Below are positions 25,974 through 35,146 of a DNA stretch of 53,124 nt, piece after piece. Within the stretch, counting starts at the first letter, position 1. Every line of letters begins with the position of its first letter. Location of the stretch: positions 1 through 53,124 of the forward strand of contig NZ_QUFB01000017.1 of NCBI RefSeq assembly GCF_003478335.1. The letters run 5' to 3'. The notes beneath the pieces were generated by a model. The model searched no databases. It was given only the letters and a program-made list of their open reading frames with translations, and had not been told where the DNA came from. Both the position numbers and the translations under genes were made by a program. The stretch comes from Clostridium sp. AM49-4BH. GTDB lineage: Bacteria; Bacillota; Clostridia; Lachnospirales; Lachnospiraceae.

Positions 25974-27830
25974 ATGACAGAATACGATAAGTTATCATTG
26001 GTTGAATTACGAATTGTAGCGAAGAAGATGGGCATCAAAAGTGTTACCAGTTACAAAAAGTTAGAGTTGCTTGCAAAAGTGAAAGAAGTTGCAGCAACAA
26101 TGGAATCTACAGACGCGACACCTGAGACGGACGATATTCAGAGTGTAGATCATGTTGTAGAGAGCACAGGAGAGGCTGTCGACAGTCCGATGCCAAGATC
26201 CAGATATGCGAGTGAATCAGACAATTCCCGTATGGAGGAAAGTGGACGAGATATGAATCGTGGCTATGTCAGTGATAGAGAACCTATGAGAACATCCGGT
26301 TATATGAGGGATCCTGAGATGGGAATGGCTCGTGGAGGATACTCCCGTAACGAGGGAATGAGCCGTGGAGGATACACCCGCAATGATAATATGAGTCGCG
26401 GAGGATACTCCCGTAATGATAATATGGGTCGCGGAGGATACATGAATCGCGGTGATAATATGAACCGCGGAGGATATATGAATCGCGATAATATGGGACG
26501 TGGTGTATACAGCCGCAGTGAGAGTATGAATCGTAGCAATTATTCCCGTAACGAAGGCTATCGAAACGATGGTTATCGTAATGATAATATGGATCGTGGC
26601 GGATATGTACGCAATGATAACAGAGGCTATCATGCGGATCTTCGTCCGCAGCTGCACCGGGCACCACAGCACGAGTTGACACCAACGGAGATCGCTGAGT
26701 TGGATAGTGGTGTATCACGTGAGGGTATTTTGGAAGTACTCCCGGAGGGATATGGATTTATTCGATGCGACAATTATCTCCCTGGAGAGAGAGATCTGTA
26801 TGTCTCACCGCAGTTGATCCGTAAGTACCATCTGCGTACCGGAGATATCCTAAATGGTAATATTCGTATTCGTAATCAGAATGAGAAATTTGCCGCATTA
26901 TTATATATCAAAGAAATCAATGGCAGTGATCCGGATGAGATGATAAATCGTCCAAAGTTTGAGCAGTTGACACCGGTATTTCCGGATGAGAGACTTCGCT
27001 TAGAGACACCGGGCTGTCCGATATCCATGCGTATGATGGATCTGATCGCACCAATTGGTAAAGGACAGAGAGGAATGATCGTATCTCAGCCTAAGACAGG
27101 TAAGACGACATTATTAAAACAGGTTGCCAAGGCTGTTAAGACAAATCATCCGAAGATGCATTTGATCGTATTGTTGATCGATGAGCGTCCGGAGGAAGTG
27201 ACAGATATCAAAGAGTCTATCTTAGGACATAACGTAGAAGTGATCTTCTCCACGTTCGATGAACTTCCGGAAAATCACAAGCGTGTATCGGAGATGGTTA
27301 TTGAGCGCGCTAAGCGTCTTGTAGAGCAGGGCGAAGAAGTTATGATCCTGTTAGACAGCATTACTCGTCTTGCAAGAGCTTACAACCTGACAGTACAGCC
27401 AAGCGGTCGTACTTTGTCCGGCGGTTTAGATCCGGCTGCATTGCATATGCCAAAACGTTTCTTTGGTGCAGCACGCAATATGCGTGAGGGCGGAAGTTTG
27501 ACAATCCTTGCAACTGCACTTGTGGATACCGGAAGTAAGATGGACGATGTTGTATTTGAGGAATTTAAGGGAACCGGTAATATGGAGCTTGTTCTTGACC
27601 GCAAGCTTTCCGAGAAGCGTGTATTCCCGGCGATCGATCTTCCTCGTTCCAGTACGCGCAGAGATGATCTTCTTCTGACACAGGAGGAGATGGAAGCTAA
27701 TTTCCTGATGCGTAAAGCACTTACCGGAATGAAATCCGAAGAGGCTGTTGAACGGATTATTGAAATGTTCCGTCGTACTAAGAGTAATCAGGAATTTATC
27801 CAAACGATTCGCAAGACAAAAATTGTATAA
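25974..27830 (+). CDS. rho: Transcription termination factor Rho with Arg/Gly/Asn repeat insertion
   Basis: Hexameric RNA helicase that ends transcription. 618 residues from ATG 25974 (GGAAAGGG ahead; a TTG-initiated extension to 25929 has no site). Rho_N helical part about 1-45, an inserted low-complexity region about 50-225, RNA-binding OB domain (VSREGILEVLPEGYGFIR near 247), then the ATPase with Walker A PKTGKTT, Walker B LIVLLIDERPEE and the Q/R loops. The insertion is built of repeats of the type RGGYSRNDNM, rich in Arg, Gly, Asn, Met and Tyr and almost free of hydrophobic core residues. Insertions at this place are known in actinobacterial and clostridial Rho; that of Clostridium botulinum behaves as a prion. 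Confidence 0.97.
   Translation: MTEYDKLSLVELRIVAKKMGIKSVTSYKKLELLAKVKEVAATMESTDATPETDDIQSVDHVVESTGEAVDSPMPRSRYASESDNSRMEESGRDMNRGYVSDREPMRTSGYMRDPEMGMARGGYSRNEGMSRGGYTRNDNMSRGGYSRNDNMGRGGYMNRGDNMNRGGYMNRDNMGRGVYSRSESMNRSNYSRNEGYRNDGYRNDNMDRGGYVRNDNRGYHADLRPQLHRAPQHELTPTEIAELDSGVSREGILEVLPEGYGFIRCDNYLPGERDLYVSPQLIRKYHLRTGDILNGNIRIRNQNEKFAALLYIKEINGSDPDEMINRPKFEQLTPVFPDERLRLETPGCPISMRMMDLIAPIGKGQRGMIVSQPKTGKTTLLKQVAKAVKTNHPKMHLIVLLIDERPEEVTDIKESILGHNVEVIFSTFDELPENHKRVSEMVIERAKRLVEQGEEVMILLDSITRLARAYNLTVQPSGRTLSGGLDPAALHMPKRFFGAARNMREGGSLTILATALVDTGSKMDDVVFEEFKGTGNMELVLDRKLSEKRVFPAIDLPRSSTRRDDLLLTQEEMEANFLMRKALTGMKSEEAVERIIEMFRRTKSNQEFIQTIRKTKIV
26317..26631 (+). repeat. In-frame degenerate repeats within rho
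   Basis: About ten imperfect repeats of 24-33 bases encoding variants of RGGY(S/T/M)RNDNM. Units differ by whole codons and keep the frame, which points to expansion and contraction by slippage or unequal exchange under protein-level selection. Confidence 0.85.
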
Positions 27831-27836
27831 AAGTGC

Positions 27837-27865
27837 TTGCAATCCGCTTTTGACTATGCTATACT
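27837..27865 (+). promoter_or_regulatory. Sigma-A promoter for rpmE
   Basis: TTGCAA (27837-27842), 17-bp spacer, TATACT (27860-27865), directly after the rho stop codon. Confidence 0.7.
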
Positions 27866-27971
27866 GAAGAAGTTGTGTAAAAATGAGAATCGAGAAAGCT
27901 TTTTTCAAAGTTTTCTTCGCAATAGTAACCGACTGCTGAGAAGCGGCGGAATGGAAATGGAGGATAAAGCG

Positions 27972-28178
27972 ATGAGAGAAGGAATTCATCCAAACTACTA
28001 TCAGGCAAAGGTTGTATGCAACTGTGGAAATGAGTTTGTGACTGGTTCTACTAAGGAGGAAATCCACGTAGAAATCTGCTCCAAATGTCATTCATTCTAT
28101 ACAGGTCAGCAGAAGGCTGTCAAAGCTCGTGGTGCCATTGATAAGTTCAATCGCCGTTATGGTATTCAGGCAAACTAG
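27972..28178 (+). CDS. rpmE: 50S ribosomal protein L31, zinc-binding form
   Basis: 68-residue ribosomal protein at the subunit interface. [20 protein letters not shown] opens as in type A L31; four cysteines (C16, C18, C36, C39) form the zinc site, so this is the zinc-containing paralog rather than the cysteine-free type B. ATG 27972 is preceded by GGAGG; the open frame upstream to 27837 is not part of the protein. Own promoter and a strong hairpin after it. Confidence 0.96.
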   Translation: MREGIHPNYYQAKVVCNCGNEFVTGSTKEEIHVEICSKCHSFYTGQQKAVKARGAIDKFNRRYGIQAN

Positions 28179-28212
28179 CAAAATAAATGGTCGGAGTGCG
28201 TCCGGCCTTATG

Positions 28213-28260
28213 AACGGTCACAGTATTTGTGCTTAACAAGTGCTGTGACCGTTTGTGTTA
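28213..28260 (+). terminator. Hairpin after rpmE
   Basis: AACGGTCACAG (28213-28223) pairs perfectly with CTGTGACCGTT (28243-28253), 19-base loop, followed by TGTGTT rather than a clean T-run. Probable weak terminator or 3'-end stabiliser that lowers read-through into the next gene. Confidence 0.6.
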
Positions 28261-28354
28261 TACACAAATGGAGAGAAAGTGAAGTAAATTTGTAGTGCGA
28301 AAATTGTATCTGTTGTAGAATAAAACAGATGCGTGGAAGGGCATGGTTATAAAA

Positions 28355-29743
28355 ATGAAATCATCAGGAATAGGTGGACAGGCAGTATTAGAAGGCGTAA
28401 TGATGCGCAATAAGTCCAAGTATGCAGTAGCAGTACGCAAACCCGATGGCGAGATTGATATAAAGGTAGATACCTGCACAAGTGAAGGGGACCGCAAGCT
28501 GTTTTTCAGACTTCCATTGATCCGAGGTGTTGTTGCATTTGTGGACTCTTTGGTGTTAGGAATGAAGACATTGACATATTCTGCCAGCTTTTACGAAGAG
28601 GAAGAATCGCAGGAAGCTTCAGCTGCGGATGGGAACAAGGCAGATCGTACGGATGAGAAGAGTGGCGAGAAACAAAAAAAAGAAGGCTCCGAAGCAGAAA
28701 GTTCAGCAGCATTGGCGAAAAAAGCAGAAAAACGTGAACAGATGGAGATGGCGATGACAGTAATGCTGTCTATTGTACTGGCGCTGGCGGTGTTTGTTGC
28801 ACTTCCGTTTGGATTATCTTTGCTGCTAAAAGATCATATTCGATCGCAGGCTGTATTAGCACTGATCGAGGGACTGATCCGACTGGGGCTGTTTATCGGT
28901 TATGTGTATGTCATTTCCTTTATGCAGGATATTAACCGGGTATTCATGTATCATGGTGCAGAACACAAGGCGATCAATTGCGTGGAAAGTGGTGATGATC
29001 TGACGGTATTGAATGTGCGTAAGCATTCCAGATATCACAAGCGTTGTGGAACCAGTTTCCTCTTTATTGTTATGTTGATCAGTATCGTACTGTTTATGTT
29101 TTTACATTTTGACAGTGTATGGCTTCGTTTGTTGAGCCGTTTGCTGCTGGTGCCGGTTGTGGCAGGTATTTCGTATGAATTTATCCGTCTTGCGGGCAAC
29201 AGTGATGCAAAGATTATCAATATCTTAAGCAAACCGGGAATGTTTTTACAGGGATTGACAACGAGAGAACCGGATGACAGCATGATCGAGGTTGCCATTG
29301 CCTCAGTAGAAGCAGTTTTTGACTGGAAAGAGTACCAGAGCAGATTGCAGGCGGTTAAGAAGAGTACAAAACGCAAAAAAGTGGCAGAAGAGATGCGTAA
29401 AAGCGGCATGACAGCACCGCTGCCGATCGTGGATCCGGCGAATGCTAAGAAAAAGAGTGGAACAGAACTTGCTTCTGAGATCAAAAAACGTGAGCAGGAG
29501 TATAAGAAACGTGCCGATGAGCGCAAGAAATATATGGAAGAAATGCAAAAGCGTGAGGATGAGATCGCGAAGGTAATGGATGAAGTATCCAAACGTAAGG
29601 AAGAACGTCAAGCACTTGCACAAGCACAGGAAGAAATGACAGAGGATGAACTTTCCTCCTTAGATCGTTTCTTTGATGATCCGGATGGTACAAAATCAGA
29701 TATGGAATCAAAGCCTTCCGTGGATGAGGTGGAAAACGGATGA
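28355..29743 (+). CDS. DUF1385 (YqhQ-like) membrane protein with charged C-terminal tail
   Basis: About 462 residues. The N-terminus GIGGQAVLEGVMMRN is diagnostic of DUF1385; membrane segments follow near 140-165, 185-205, 240-265 and 270-285, with the conserved FMYHGAEHKAINC block. From about 340 the protein is a long lysine/glutamate-rich coiled coil. YqhQ-type proteins have no settled role. Start is ambiguous: GGAAGG at 28335-28340 is 2 bp from ATG 28343 and 14 bp from ATG 28355; I chose the latter because the conserved block begins there. It overlaps prmC by 4 bp, so the two are coupled. Confidence 0.85.
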   Translation: MKSSGIGGQAVLEGVMMRNKSKYAVAVRKPDGEIDIKVDTCTSEGDRKLFFRLPLIRGVVAFVDSLVLGMKTLTYSASFYEEEESQEASAADGNKADRTDEKSGEKQKKEGSEAESSAALAKKAEKREQMEMAMTVMLSIVLALAVFVALPFGLSLLLKDHIRSQAVLALIEGLIRLGLFIGYVYVISFMQDINRVFMYHGAEHKAINCVESGDDLTVLNVRKHSRYHKRCGTSFLFIVMLISIVLFMFLHFDSVWLRLLSRLLLVPVVAGISYEFIRLAGNSDAKIINILSKPGMFLQGLTTREPDDSMIEVAIASVEAVFDWKEYQSRLQAVKKSTKRKKVAEEMRKSGMTAPLPIVDPANAKKKSGTELASEIKKREQEYKKRADERKKYMEEMQKREDEIAKVMDEVSKRKEERQALAQAQEEMTEDELSSLDRFFDDPDGTKSDMESKPSVDEVENG

Positions 29744-30579
29744 AAGAGGAAATCCTTACGCTAAAGGAAGCTTTGGCGAAAGCCGTGGACAAATTGCAGC
29801 AGATGGAAGTGCCGGATGCCGACATTGATGCATGGTATTTGCTTTCCTATGTGACCGGACTTGACCGTGCGGCATTTTTCCTGCATGGAGAGGAACCGAT
29901 GGCGGAGCCGGATATGATTCGATACCGCGACCTGGTTACAAAACGTGGGGAACGCATTCCATTACAGCATTTGACCGGTGAGCAGGAGTTTATGGGGCTG
30001 GATTTTCATGTGAATGAACATGTACTGATCCCGAGACAGGATACCGAATGTCTTGTGGAACGGGTTCTGCCATATGTAGACGGCAAACGAGTGTTAGATG
30101 TGTGTACCGGTTCCGGATGTATTGCGATAGCGATTGCCAAACTTGGTAAACCGTTCATCGTGCACGGAGTAGACATCTCCGAGGAAGCACTTGCAGTTGC
30201 CAGACAGAATGCAACAGAACTTAACGCTTCTGTAGAACTGTTTGCGGGGGATCTTATGACAAGGATGGATGGGCAATACGATGTGATCGTATCGAATCCG
30301 CCGTATATCCCACCGTCAGTGATAGAGGGATTGATGCCGGAAGTACGATTGCACGAACCGATGCTTGCACTGGACGGTGGACAGGATGGGCTGGAATTTT
30401 ACCGGAGGATTGCAGGACAGGCGGTCACACGACTGGCGCCAAACGGAAGACTGTTTTTGGAGATCGGATGTGAACAGGCTGCTGCTGTAGCGGAAATATT
30501 GCAAAAACAGGGATATCGGGAAGTGCAGGTGTTTCAGGATCTTGCCGGTAAAGATCGTATTGTACAATGTATCGTATGA
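29740..30579 (+). CDS. prmC: Release factor glutamine methyltransferase
   Basis: Methylates the glutamine of the GGQ motif of release factors 1 and 2 using S-adenosylmethionine. 279 residues: helical N-terminal domain for release-factor binding, then VLDVCTGSGCIAIAIA (SAM site, near 115-130) and the catalytic NPPY in VSNPPYIPP near 187. Its substrate prfA follows 20 bp downstream, the usual arrangement. Confidence 0.96.
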   Translation: MKEEILTLKEALAKAVDKLQQMEVPDADIDAWYLLSYVTGLDRAAFFLHGEEPMAEPDMIRYRDLVTKRGERIPLQHLTGEQEFMGLDFHVNEHVLIPRQDTECLVERVLPYVDGKRVLDVCTGSGCIAIAIAKLGKPFIVHGVDISEEALAVARQNATELNASVELFAGDLMTRMDGQYDVIVSNPPYIPPSVIEGLMPEVRLHEPMLALDGGQDGLEFYRRIAGQAVTRLAPNGRLFLEIGCEQAAAVAEILQKQGYREVQVFQDLAGKDRIVQCIV

Positions 30580-30599
30580 AATAGAATGGAGGAAGAATC

Positions 30600-31673
30600 A
30601 TGTTTGATAAATTAGAAGATTTGGTGCGTAGATTGGAAGAGCTTAATATTGAGCTTACGGATCCTGATGTTATCAGTAATCAGGATAAATACCGCCAGCT
30701 TATGAAAGAGCAGAATGAGTTGACGCCGATCGTTGAGAAATATCAGGAGTATCGTGCGGCAAAAGATGGTGTGGAAGATAGTCTTGCCATTTTAGAGGAA
30801 GAGAACGATGAGGAAATGCGTGAGCTTGCCAAAGAGGAGTTGGCAGATTGCAAAGCTAAAGTAGAATCCTGTGAACAGGAATTGAAGATTTTGATGTTAC
30901 CGAAAGATCCGAATGATGATAAGAACGTTATCGTAGAGATCCGCGGCGGTGCCGGTGGAGATGAGGCGGCATTATTTGCAGCAGATCTGTTCCGTATGTA
31001 TTCTAAATTTGCAGAGGCAAACCGTTGGAAAGTAGAAGTGATGAGTGCCAATGAAAACGGCATTGGTGGTTTTAAGGAAATTGTCTTTATGGTGCTCGGT
31101 CATGGAGCGTATTCCAAGTTAAAATATGAAAGCGGTGTGCATCGTGTTCAGAGAATCCCAACGACAGAATCCGGCGGACGTATTCATACATCGACGGCAA
31201 CGGTTGCGATCATGCCAGAGGTAGAAGATGTTGAAGTACATGTAGATCCGAACGATTGCAAGATTGATGTATACCGTGCGTCCGGTAATGGCGGACAGTG
31301 CGTCAACACAACAGATTCTGCTGTTCGTATTACGCATATCCCTACGGGTATTGTGGTTACCTGTCAGGATGAGAAATCTCAGCTCAAAAATAAAGACAAG
31401 GCGATGAGAGTACTTCGTTCCCGCATCTATGATATGGAGCAGGAGAAGGCGAATAGCGAACAGGCAGCTGAGCGGCGCAGCCAGGTTGGAACCGGTGATC
31501 GTTCCGAAAAGATACGTACTTATAATTTCCCACAGGGACGTGTGACAGATCACCGAATCAAATTTACCAGCCATCGTCTGGGAGAAATATTAGATGGAGA
31601 TATCAATGAACTGCTGCAGAACATTATTGCGGCAGATCAGACAGCGAAATTAGCGAAATTAAACGAAAATTAA
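30600..31673 (+). CDS. prfA: Peptide chain release factor 1
   Basis: Recognises UAA and UAG and triggers peptide release. 357 residues; the codon-recognition region has the PxT tripeptide as PTT in [17 protein letters not shown], identifying RF1 rather than RF2, and the catalytic loop is [15 protein letters not shown] near residue 230. AATGGAGGAAG precedes the ATG. The TAA stop is joined to an ATG (31673) that belongs to the frame of the next gene, but a better start for that gene lies 18 bp further. Confidence 0.97.
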   Translation: MFDKLEDLVRRLEELNIELTDPDVISNQDKYRQLMKEQNELTPIVEKYQEYRAAKDGVEDSLAILEEENDEEMRELAKEELADCKAKVESCEQELKILMLPKDPNDDKNVIVEIRGGAGGDEAALFAADLFRMYSKFAEANRWKVEVMSANENGIGGFKEIVFMVLGHGAYSKLKYESGVHRVQRIPTTESGGRIHTSTATVAIMPEVEDVEVHVDPNDCKIDVYRASGNGGQCVNTTDSAVRITHIPTGIVVTCQDEKSQLKNKDKAMRVLRSRIYDMEQEKANSEQAAERRSQVGTGDRSEKIRTYNFPQGRVTDHRIKFTSHRLGEILDGDINELLQNIIAADQTAKLAKLNEN

Positions 31674-31690
31674 TGGGGGGGAGAATGGTT

Positions 31691-32761
31691 ATGAGAAAAA
31701 AGAAATGGTTACGTGGCGTAATGGCAATGGCGGTAGCGGGGAGTCTGCTTATATCGGCAGCACCGGGAAGCCTGCAGGCAACGAAAGTGTCAGCAGCAGT
31801 GAAGCTGACCGGTAAGACCAAAAAGGTTGCTTATCGAAATACTTTTGTTGGAAAACATGGCAGATTACGTGTCAAAGGCACTAAGCTGGTGGATAAAAAA
31901 GGCAAAGCGGTACAGCTTCGCGGAATATCCAGTCATGGCATCAACTGGGATGTTGGAGAACCGTTTGTTAATGAGAAAGCTTTGCAAAATCTGCGGGACG
32001 AATGGGGCGTCAATTGTTTTCGTGTTGCAATGTATACCGAGGATTACAATGGATACTGCGTGACAGATACGGCAAGCCGCAAGAAGCTTTTGGCAAAGAT
32101 CGATACAGCCGTAAAAGCCGGAAGAAAGCTTGGCATGTATGTCATCATTGACTGGCATATTTTAAGCGATGGTAATCCGAAGAAAAATCAGTCTAAGGCT
32201 AAGGCATTTTTTAAGAAAATGTCGAATAAATATCGAAAAGAAAAACATGTATTTTATGAAATCTGCAATGAACCGAATGGCGGTGTACAGTGGAAGACTA
32301 TCAAATCGTATGCAAAATCCGTGATCAAGGTGATCCGCAAAGCGGACAAAAACGCGGTAGTCATTGTCGGTACGCCGACCTGGAGTCAGGATGTTGATAT
32401 GGCGGCAAAATCTCCGCTCAAAGGAAAAAACATTATGTATGCCTTTCATTTTTATGCAGCGACGCATGGCGATGATCTGCGCGCCAAAGTAAACGCAGCA
32501 CTTCGCATCAAATTGCCACTGTTTTGTTCGGAATTTAGTGCGTGTGATGCCAGCGGAAATGGCAATTATGATTTTTCTTCCGCAAATAAGTGGATCAGTC
32601 TGATGAATCGTAATAAGATCAGTTATTGCTGCTGGAGCCTTAGCAACAAGCCGGAATCGGCTTCGCTGCTTAAAAGTTCCTGCAAGAAAACAAGTGGATT
32701 TAAGACGTCCGATTTATCTAAAATGGGAAGATATATCGTTAAGAAATACCGCAAAAAGTAA
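31691..32761 (+). CDS. Secreted glycoside hydrolase family 5 (cellulase-like) enzyme
   Basis: Extracellular glycosidase, probably an endo-beta-1,4-glucanase or related enzyme. From ATG 31691 (GGGGGGAG 8 bp ahead) the protein has 356 residues with a signal peptide MRKKKWLRGVMAMAVAGSLL ending near an Ala-rich site around residue 35. The GH5 fold is shown by LRGISSHGINW, YVIIDWH, the acid/base glutamate E194 in ICNEPNG, FHFYAATHG, and the nucleophile E281 in CSEFSA. No carbohydrate-binding or anchoring domain is present; the 60-residue N-terminal and the C-terminal parts are unusually lysine-rich. It sits directly behind prfA among translation genes, an unexpected place for a polysaccharide-degrading enzyme. 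Confidence 0.92.
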   Translation: MRKKKWLRGVMAMAVAGSLLISAAPGSLQATKVSAAVKLTGKTKKVAYRNTFVGKHGRLRVKGTKLVDKKGKAVQLRGISSHGINWDVGEPFVNEKALQNLRDEWGVNCFRVAMYTEDYNGYCVTDTASRKKLLAKIDTAVKAGRKLGMYVIIDWHILSDGNPKKNQSKAKAFFKKMSNKYRKEKHVFYEICNEPNGGVQWKTIKSYAKSVIKVIRKADKNAVVIVGTPTWSQDVDMAAKSPLKGKNIMYAFHFYAATHGDDLRAKVNAALRIKLPLFCSEFSACDASGNGNYDFSSANKWISLMNRNKISYCCWSLSNKPESASLLKSSCKKTSGFKTSDLSKMGRYIVKKYRKK

Positions 32762-32798
32762 GAGAAAGTAAGTAGATAACGGAAAGGCACAAGATTTC

Positions 32799-33587
32799 AT
32801 GCTTAGTAGTAATTCGAATCGTCAGATCAAAGAGTTGATCAAACTGCAGAATCAAGCGAAATATCGCAAAAAAAGCGGTATGTTTGTTGCAGAAGGTGCA
32901 AAGCTTGTCACAGAGGCGGCACATTATGGCAAACTGCAAAAAATATATATTGCAGAAAGTTCACAAGGCAGAGAAGAGGAACGTATTCAGCCGTTGTTAG
33001 AGGAGTTCCCATATGAAGTTGTATCTGAAGAAGTCTTTGCGGAGATCACGGATACGGTTACACCGCAGGGCGTTTTGGGATTGGTGCAGATGCCCAAATA
33101 TACGATGGAGGAAATTTTGAACGCGAACAATCAACAGTTTTTATTGTTAGATGATCTGCGTGACCCCGGCAACTTGGGAACCATTATGCGAACAGCAGAG
33201 GGGGCCGGTATGGCAGCAGTGCTCATGAGCAAAGGGACAGTTGATCTGTTTAATCCGAAAGTAGTCCGTGCGACAATGGGAGCCATCTTTCGAATGCCAT
33301 ACTGCTATGTGGAAGATCTGCCGGCGCTTGCAGAAAAACTGCGAGAGCAGGGGATCGCAGTATATGGAACAGCTATGGAAGGCAGCGTTGTGTATGATGA
33401 ACCGGATTATACCACGGGGGCGGCTATGGTGATCGGCAATGAAGCCAATGGTATGTCGGATGCGATGTTTGCAGCGATCACAGACCGAATCCGTATTCCG
33501 ATGGAGGGAAGTTTGGAATCTTTGAATGCAGCAGTATCGGCAGCGATTGTTATGTATGAAATGCAGCGCCAGCGCAGACATCGTTGA
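32799..33587 (+). CDS. TrmH/SpoU family RNA 2'-O-methyltransferase
   Basis: 262-residue SPOUT enzyme that methylates ribose of tRNA or 23S rRNA. An N-terminal substrate-binding domain (LIKLQNQAKYRKKSGMFVAE) precedes the catalytic knot with motif 1 DDLRDPGNLGTIMRTAEGAG near 120, motif 2 VIGNEANGMS near 210 and motif 3 IPMEGSLESLNAAVSAAI near 235. The domain order fits the RlmB/YsgA-type rRNA methyltransferases. GGAAAGG lies upstream. Confidence 0.93.
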   Translation: MLSSNSNRQIKELIKLQNQAKYRKKSGMFVAEGAKLVTEAAHYGKLQKIYIAESSQGREEERIQPLLEEFPYEVVSEEVFAEITDTVTPQGVLGLVQMPKYTMEEILNANNQQFLLLDDLRDPGNLGTIMRTAEGAGMAAVLMSKGTVDLFNPKVVRATMGAIFRMPYCYVEDLPALAEKLREQGIAVYGTAMEGSVVYDEPDYTTGAAMVIGNEANGMSDAMFAAITDRIRIPMEGSLESLNAAVSAAIVMYEMQRQRRHR

Positions 33588-33620
33588 AAAAGCAGAAAAT
33601 GGTGGTCAGTGCAGATATAG

Positions 33621-33649
33621 TTGAAAAAAAGAGGGAAATGTTCTATAAT
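33621..33649 (+). promoter_or_regulatory. Sigma-A promoter for the nfeD-SPFH pair
   Basis: TTGAAA (33621-33626), 17-bp spacer, perfect TATAAT (33644-33649), 64 bp before the NfeD-like start. Confidence 0.8.
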
Positions 33650-33713
33650 GCTGACATTATAAACACACTGGAAACTTATAGTTCGAAAAATGAGAAAGGA
33701 ATGTAGGAGTTAT

Positions 33714-34151
33714 ATGGAACCATTATATTGGCTGATATTGCTTGCAATCTTTCTTGTGATTGAGATCATCACATTGGGGCTGACAACAATCTGGCTGGCC
33801 GGAGGTGCATTGGTTGGATTTCTGGCAGCGGTGCTGCATGTGCCGTTACCGATACAGATTGTGCTGTTTTTGGTCGTTTCTATTGTATTGATCGTATTTA
33901 CAAGGCCGGTAGCAGAGCGTTATTTTAATAACAGCAGAGAGCAAACCAATGTCGGTGGAATTATCGGCAGAGAGGGAAAAGTAATCGTTACGATTGATAA
34001 CTTTAATCAAACTGGTGCTGTTTTGATCGATGGAATCGAATGGACAGCGCGAAGTGACGAGGAGGATGTGGTCATTGAGACGGGAGAGCGTATTGTCGTT
34101 ACTCGCGTGGAAGGTGTCCGCGTGTTTGTGAAAGTGAAAGGAGATCATTAA
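33714..34151 (+). CDS. NfeD-like membrane protein
   Basis: 145 residues from ATG 33714 (TAGGAG ahead). Two or three N-terminal membrane helices (about 3-22, 27-45, 48-68) are followed by a soluble OB-fold domain of about 70 residues (GIIGREGKVIVTIDNF...VVTRVEGVRVFV). This is the short NfeD form without the serine protease domain. Short NfeD proteins are almost always paired with an SPFH/flotillin-like protein and are thought to help build membrane microdomains; here the partner begins one base after the stop codon. Confidence 0.92.
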   Translation: MEPLYWLILLAIFLVIEIITLGLTTIWLAGGALVGFLAAVLHVPLPIQIVLFLVVSIVLIVFTRPVAERYFNNSREQTNVGGIIGREGKVIVTIDNFNQTGAVLIDGIEWTARSDEEDVVIETGERIVVTRVEGVRVFVKVKGDH

Positions 34152-34152
34152 T

Positions 34153-35069
34153 ATGCCATATTTAATTGTGTTATTAGTTGTTGTAGTGATTGTCATGATA
34201 TCCTGCGTCAATGTAGTGCCGCAGGCTCATGCGTATGTTGTAGAGCGATTAGGTGGTTATCAGGCAACTTGGGATGTAGGAATCCATTTCAAAGTTCCGT
34301 TTATTGACCGCATTGCAAAACGTATTCTGCTCAAAGAGCAGGTTGTTGATTTCCCGCCGCAGCCGGTTATCACCAAGGATAATGTAACAATGCGTATTGA
34401 TACTGTTATCTTTTATCAGATCACGGATCCAAAGCTGTTTGCATATGGTGTTGATAATCCGATCGTTGCGATTGAGAACTTAACAGCAACTACTCTGCGT
34501 AATATTATCGGAGATCTGGAGTTAGACGAGACGCTGACTTCCCGCGAGACGATCAATACGAAGATGAGGGCATCTCTTGATTCCGCAACAGATCCATGGG
34601 GAATCAAGGTGAACCGTGTCGAGCTCAAAAACATCATTCCTCCGGCAGAAATTCAGGATGCAATGGAGCGTCAGATGAAAGCAGAGCGTGAAAAGAGAGA
34701 ATCGATCCTTCGTTCACAGGGTGAAAAGGAATCGGCTATCTTGGTAGCACAGGGTAAAAAAGAAGCGGCTATTTTGGATGCAGAAGCAGAAAAACAGGCA
34801 GCGATCCTTCGCGCAGAAGCTAAGAGAGAGTCGATGATCCGCGAAGCGGAAGGTCAGGCAGAGGCGATCAAGACGGTACAGCAGGCAAGTGCAGATGGTA
34901 TTCGCATGTTGAATGATGCACAGGCGAGCAAAGAAGTATTGCAGCTTAAGAGTTTGGAAGCCTTTAGCAAAGCTGCCGATGGAAAAGCAACCAAGATCAT
35001 CATCCATCTGAAATTCAGGGAATGGCAGGTCTTGCTAAATCTTTTTCCGAAGTGATCAAAGATAATTAA
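34153..35069 (+). CDS. SPFH/band 7 membrane protein, QmcA-like (frameshifted near its end)
   Basis: Membrane-anchored scaffold protein: one N-terminal helix (residues 2-17), the band 7 domain ([15 protein letters not shown] to about 200), then a long charged alanine/glutamate-rich coiled coil with repeats of [15 protein letters not shown] type. Near 35005 the frame shifts: KIII should continue PSEIQGMAG and end [10 protein letters not shown] at 35069, but a missing C (CC for CCC at 35004-35005) yields a different tail ending at 35055. The corrected protein has 305 residues, normal for the family. Only the last 20 residues are affected. Co-transcribed with the NfeD-like gene. Confidence 0.9.
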
Positions 35070-35146
35070 ATGATGTTAGGTCATCTGTATACGATAGCAT
35101 TCTGCAAAGGGTTACGGCCTCGGGCAGAGAGAAAAGAGGAGAAATT

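Noticed and set aside
26317..26631. Regular repeats resembling a CRISPR array
   Set aside because: They are in frame inside rho, encode RGGY(S/M)RNDNM variants, differ in length by codons and have no spacers of constant size.
26217..26718. Long antisense ORFs (about 150 and 144 residues) opposite the rho repeats
   Set aside because: Low-complexity mirror of the sense repeats; no ribosome-binding site or family likeness.
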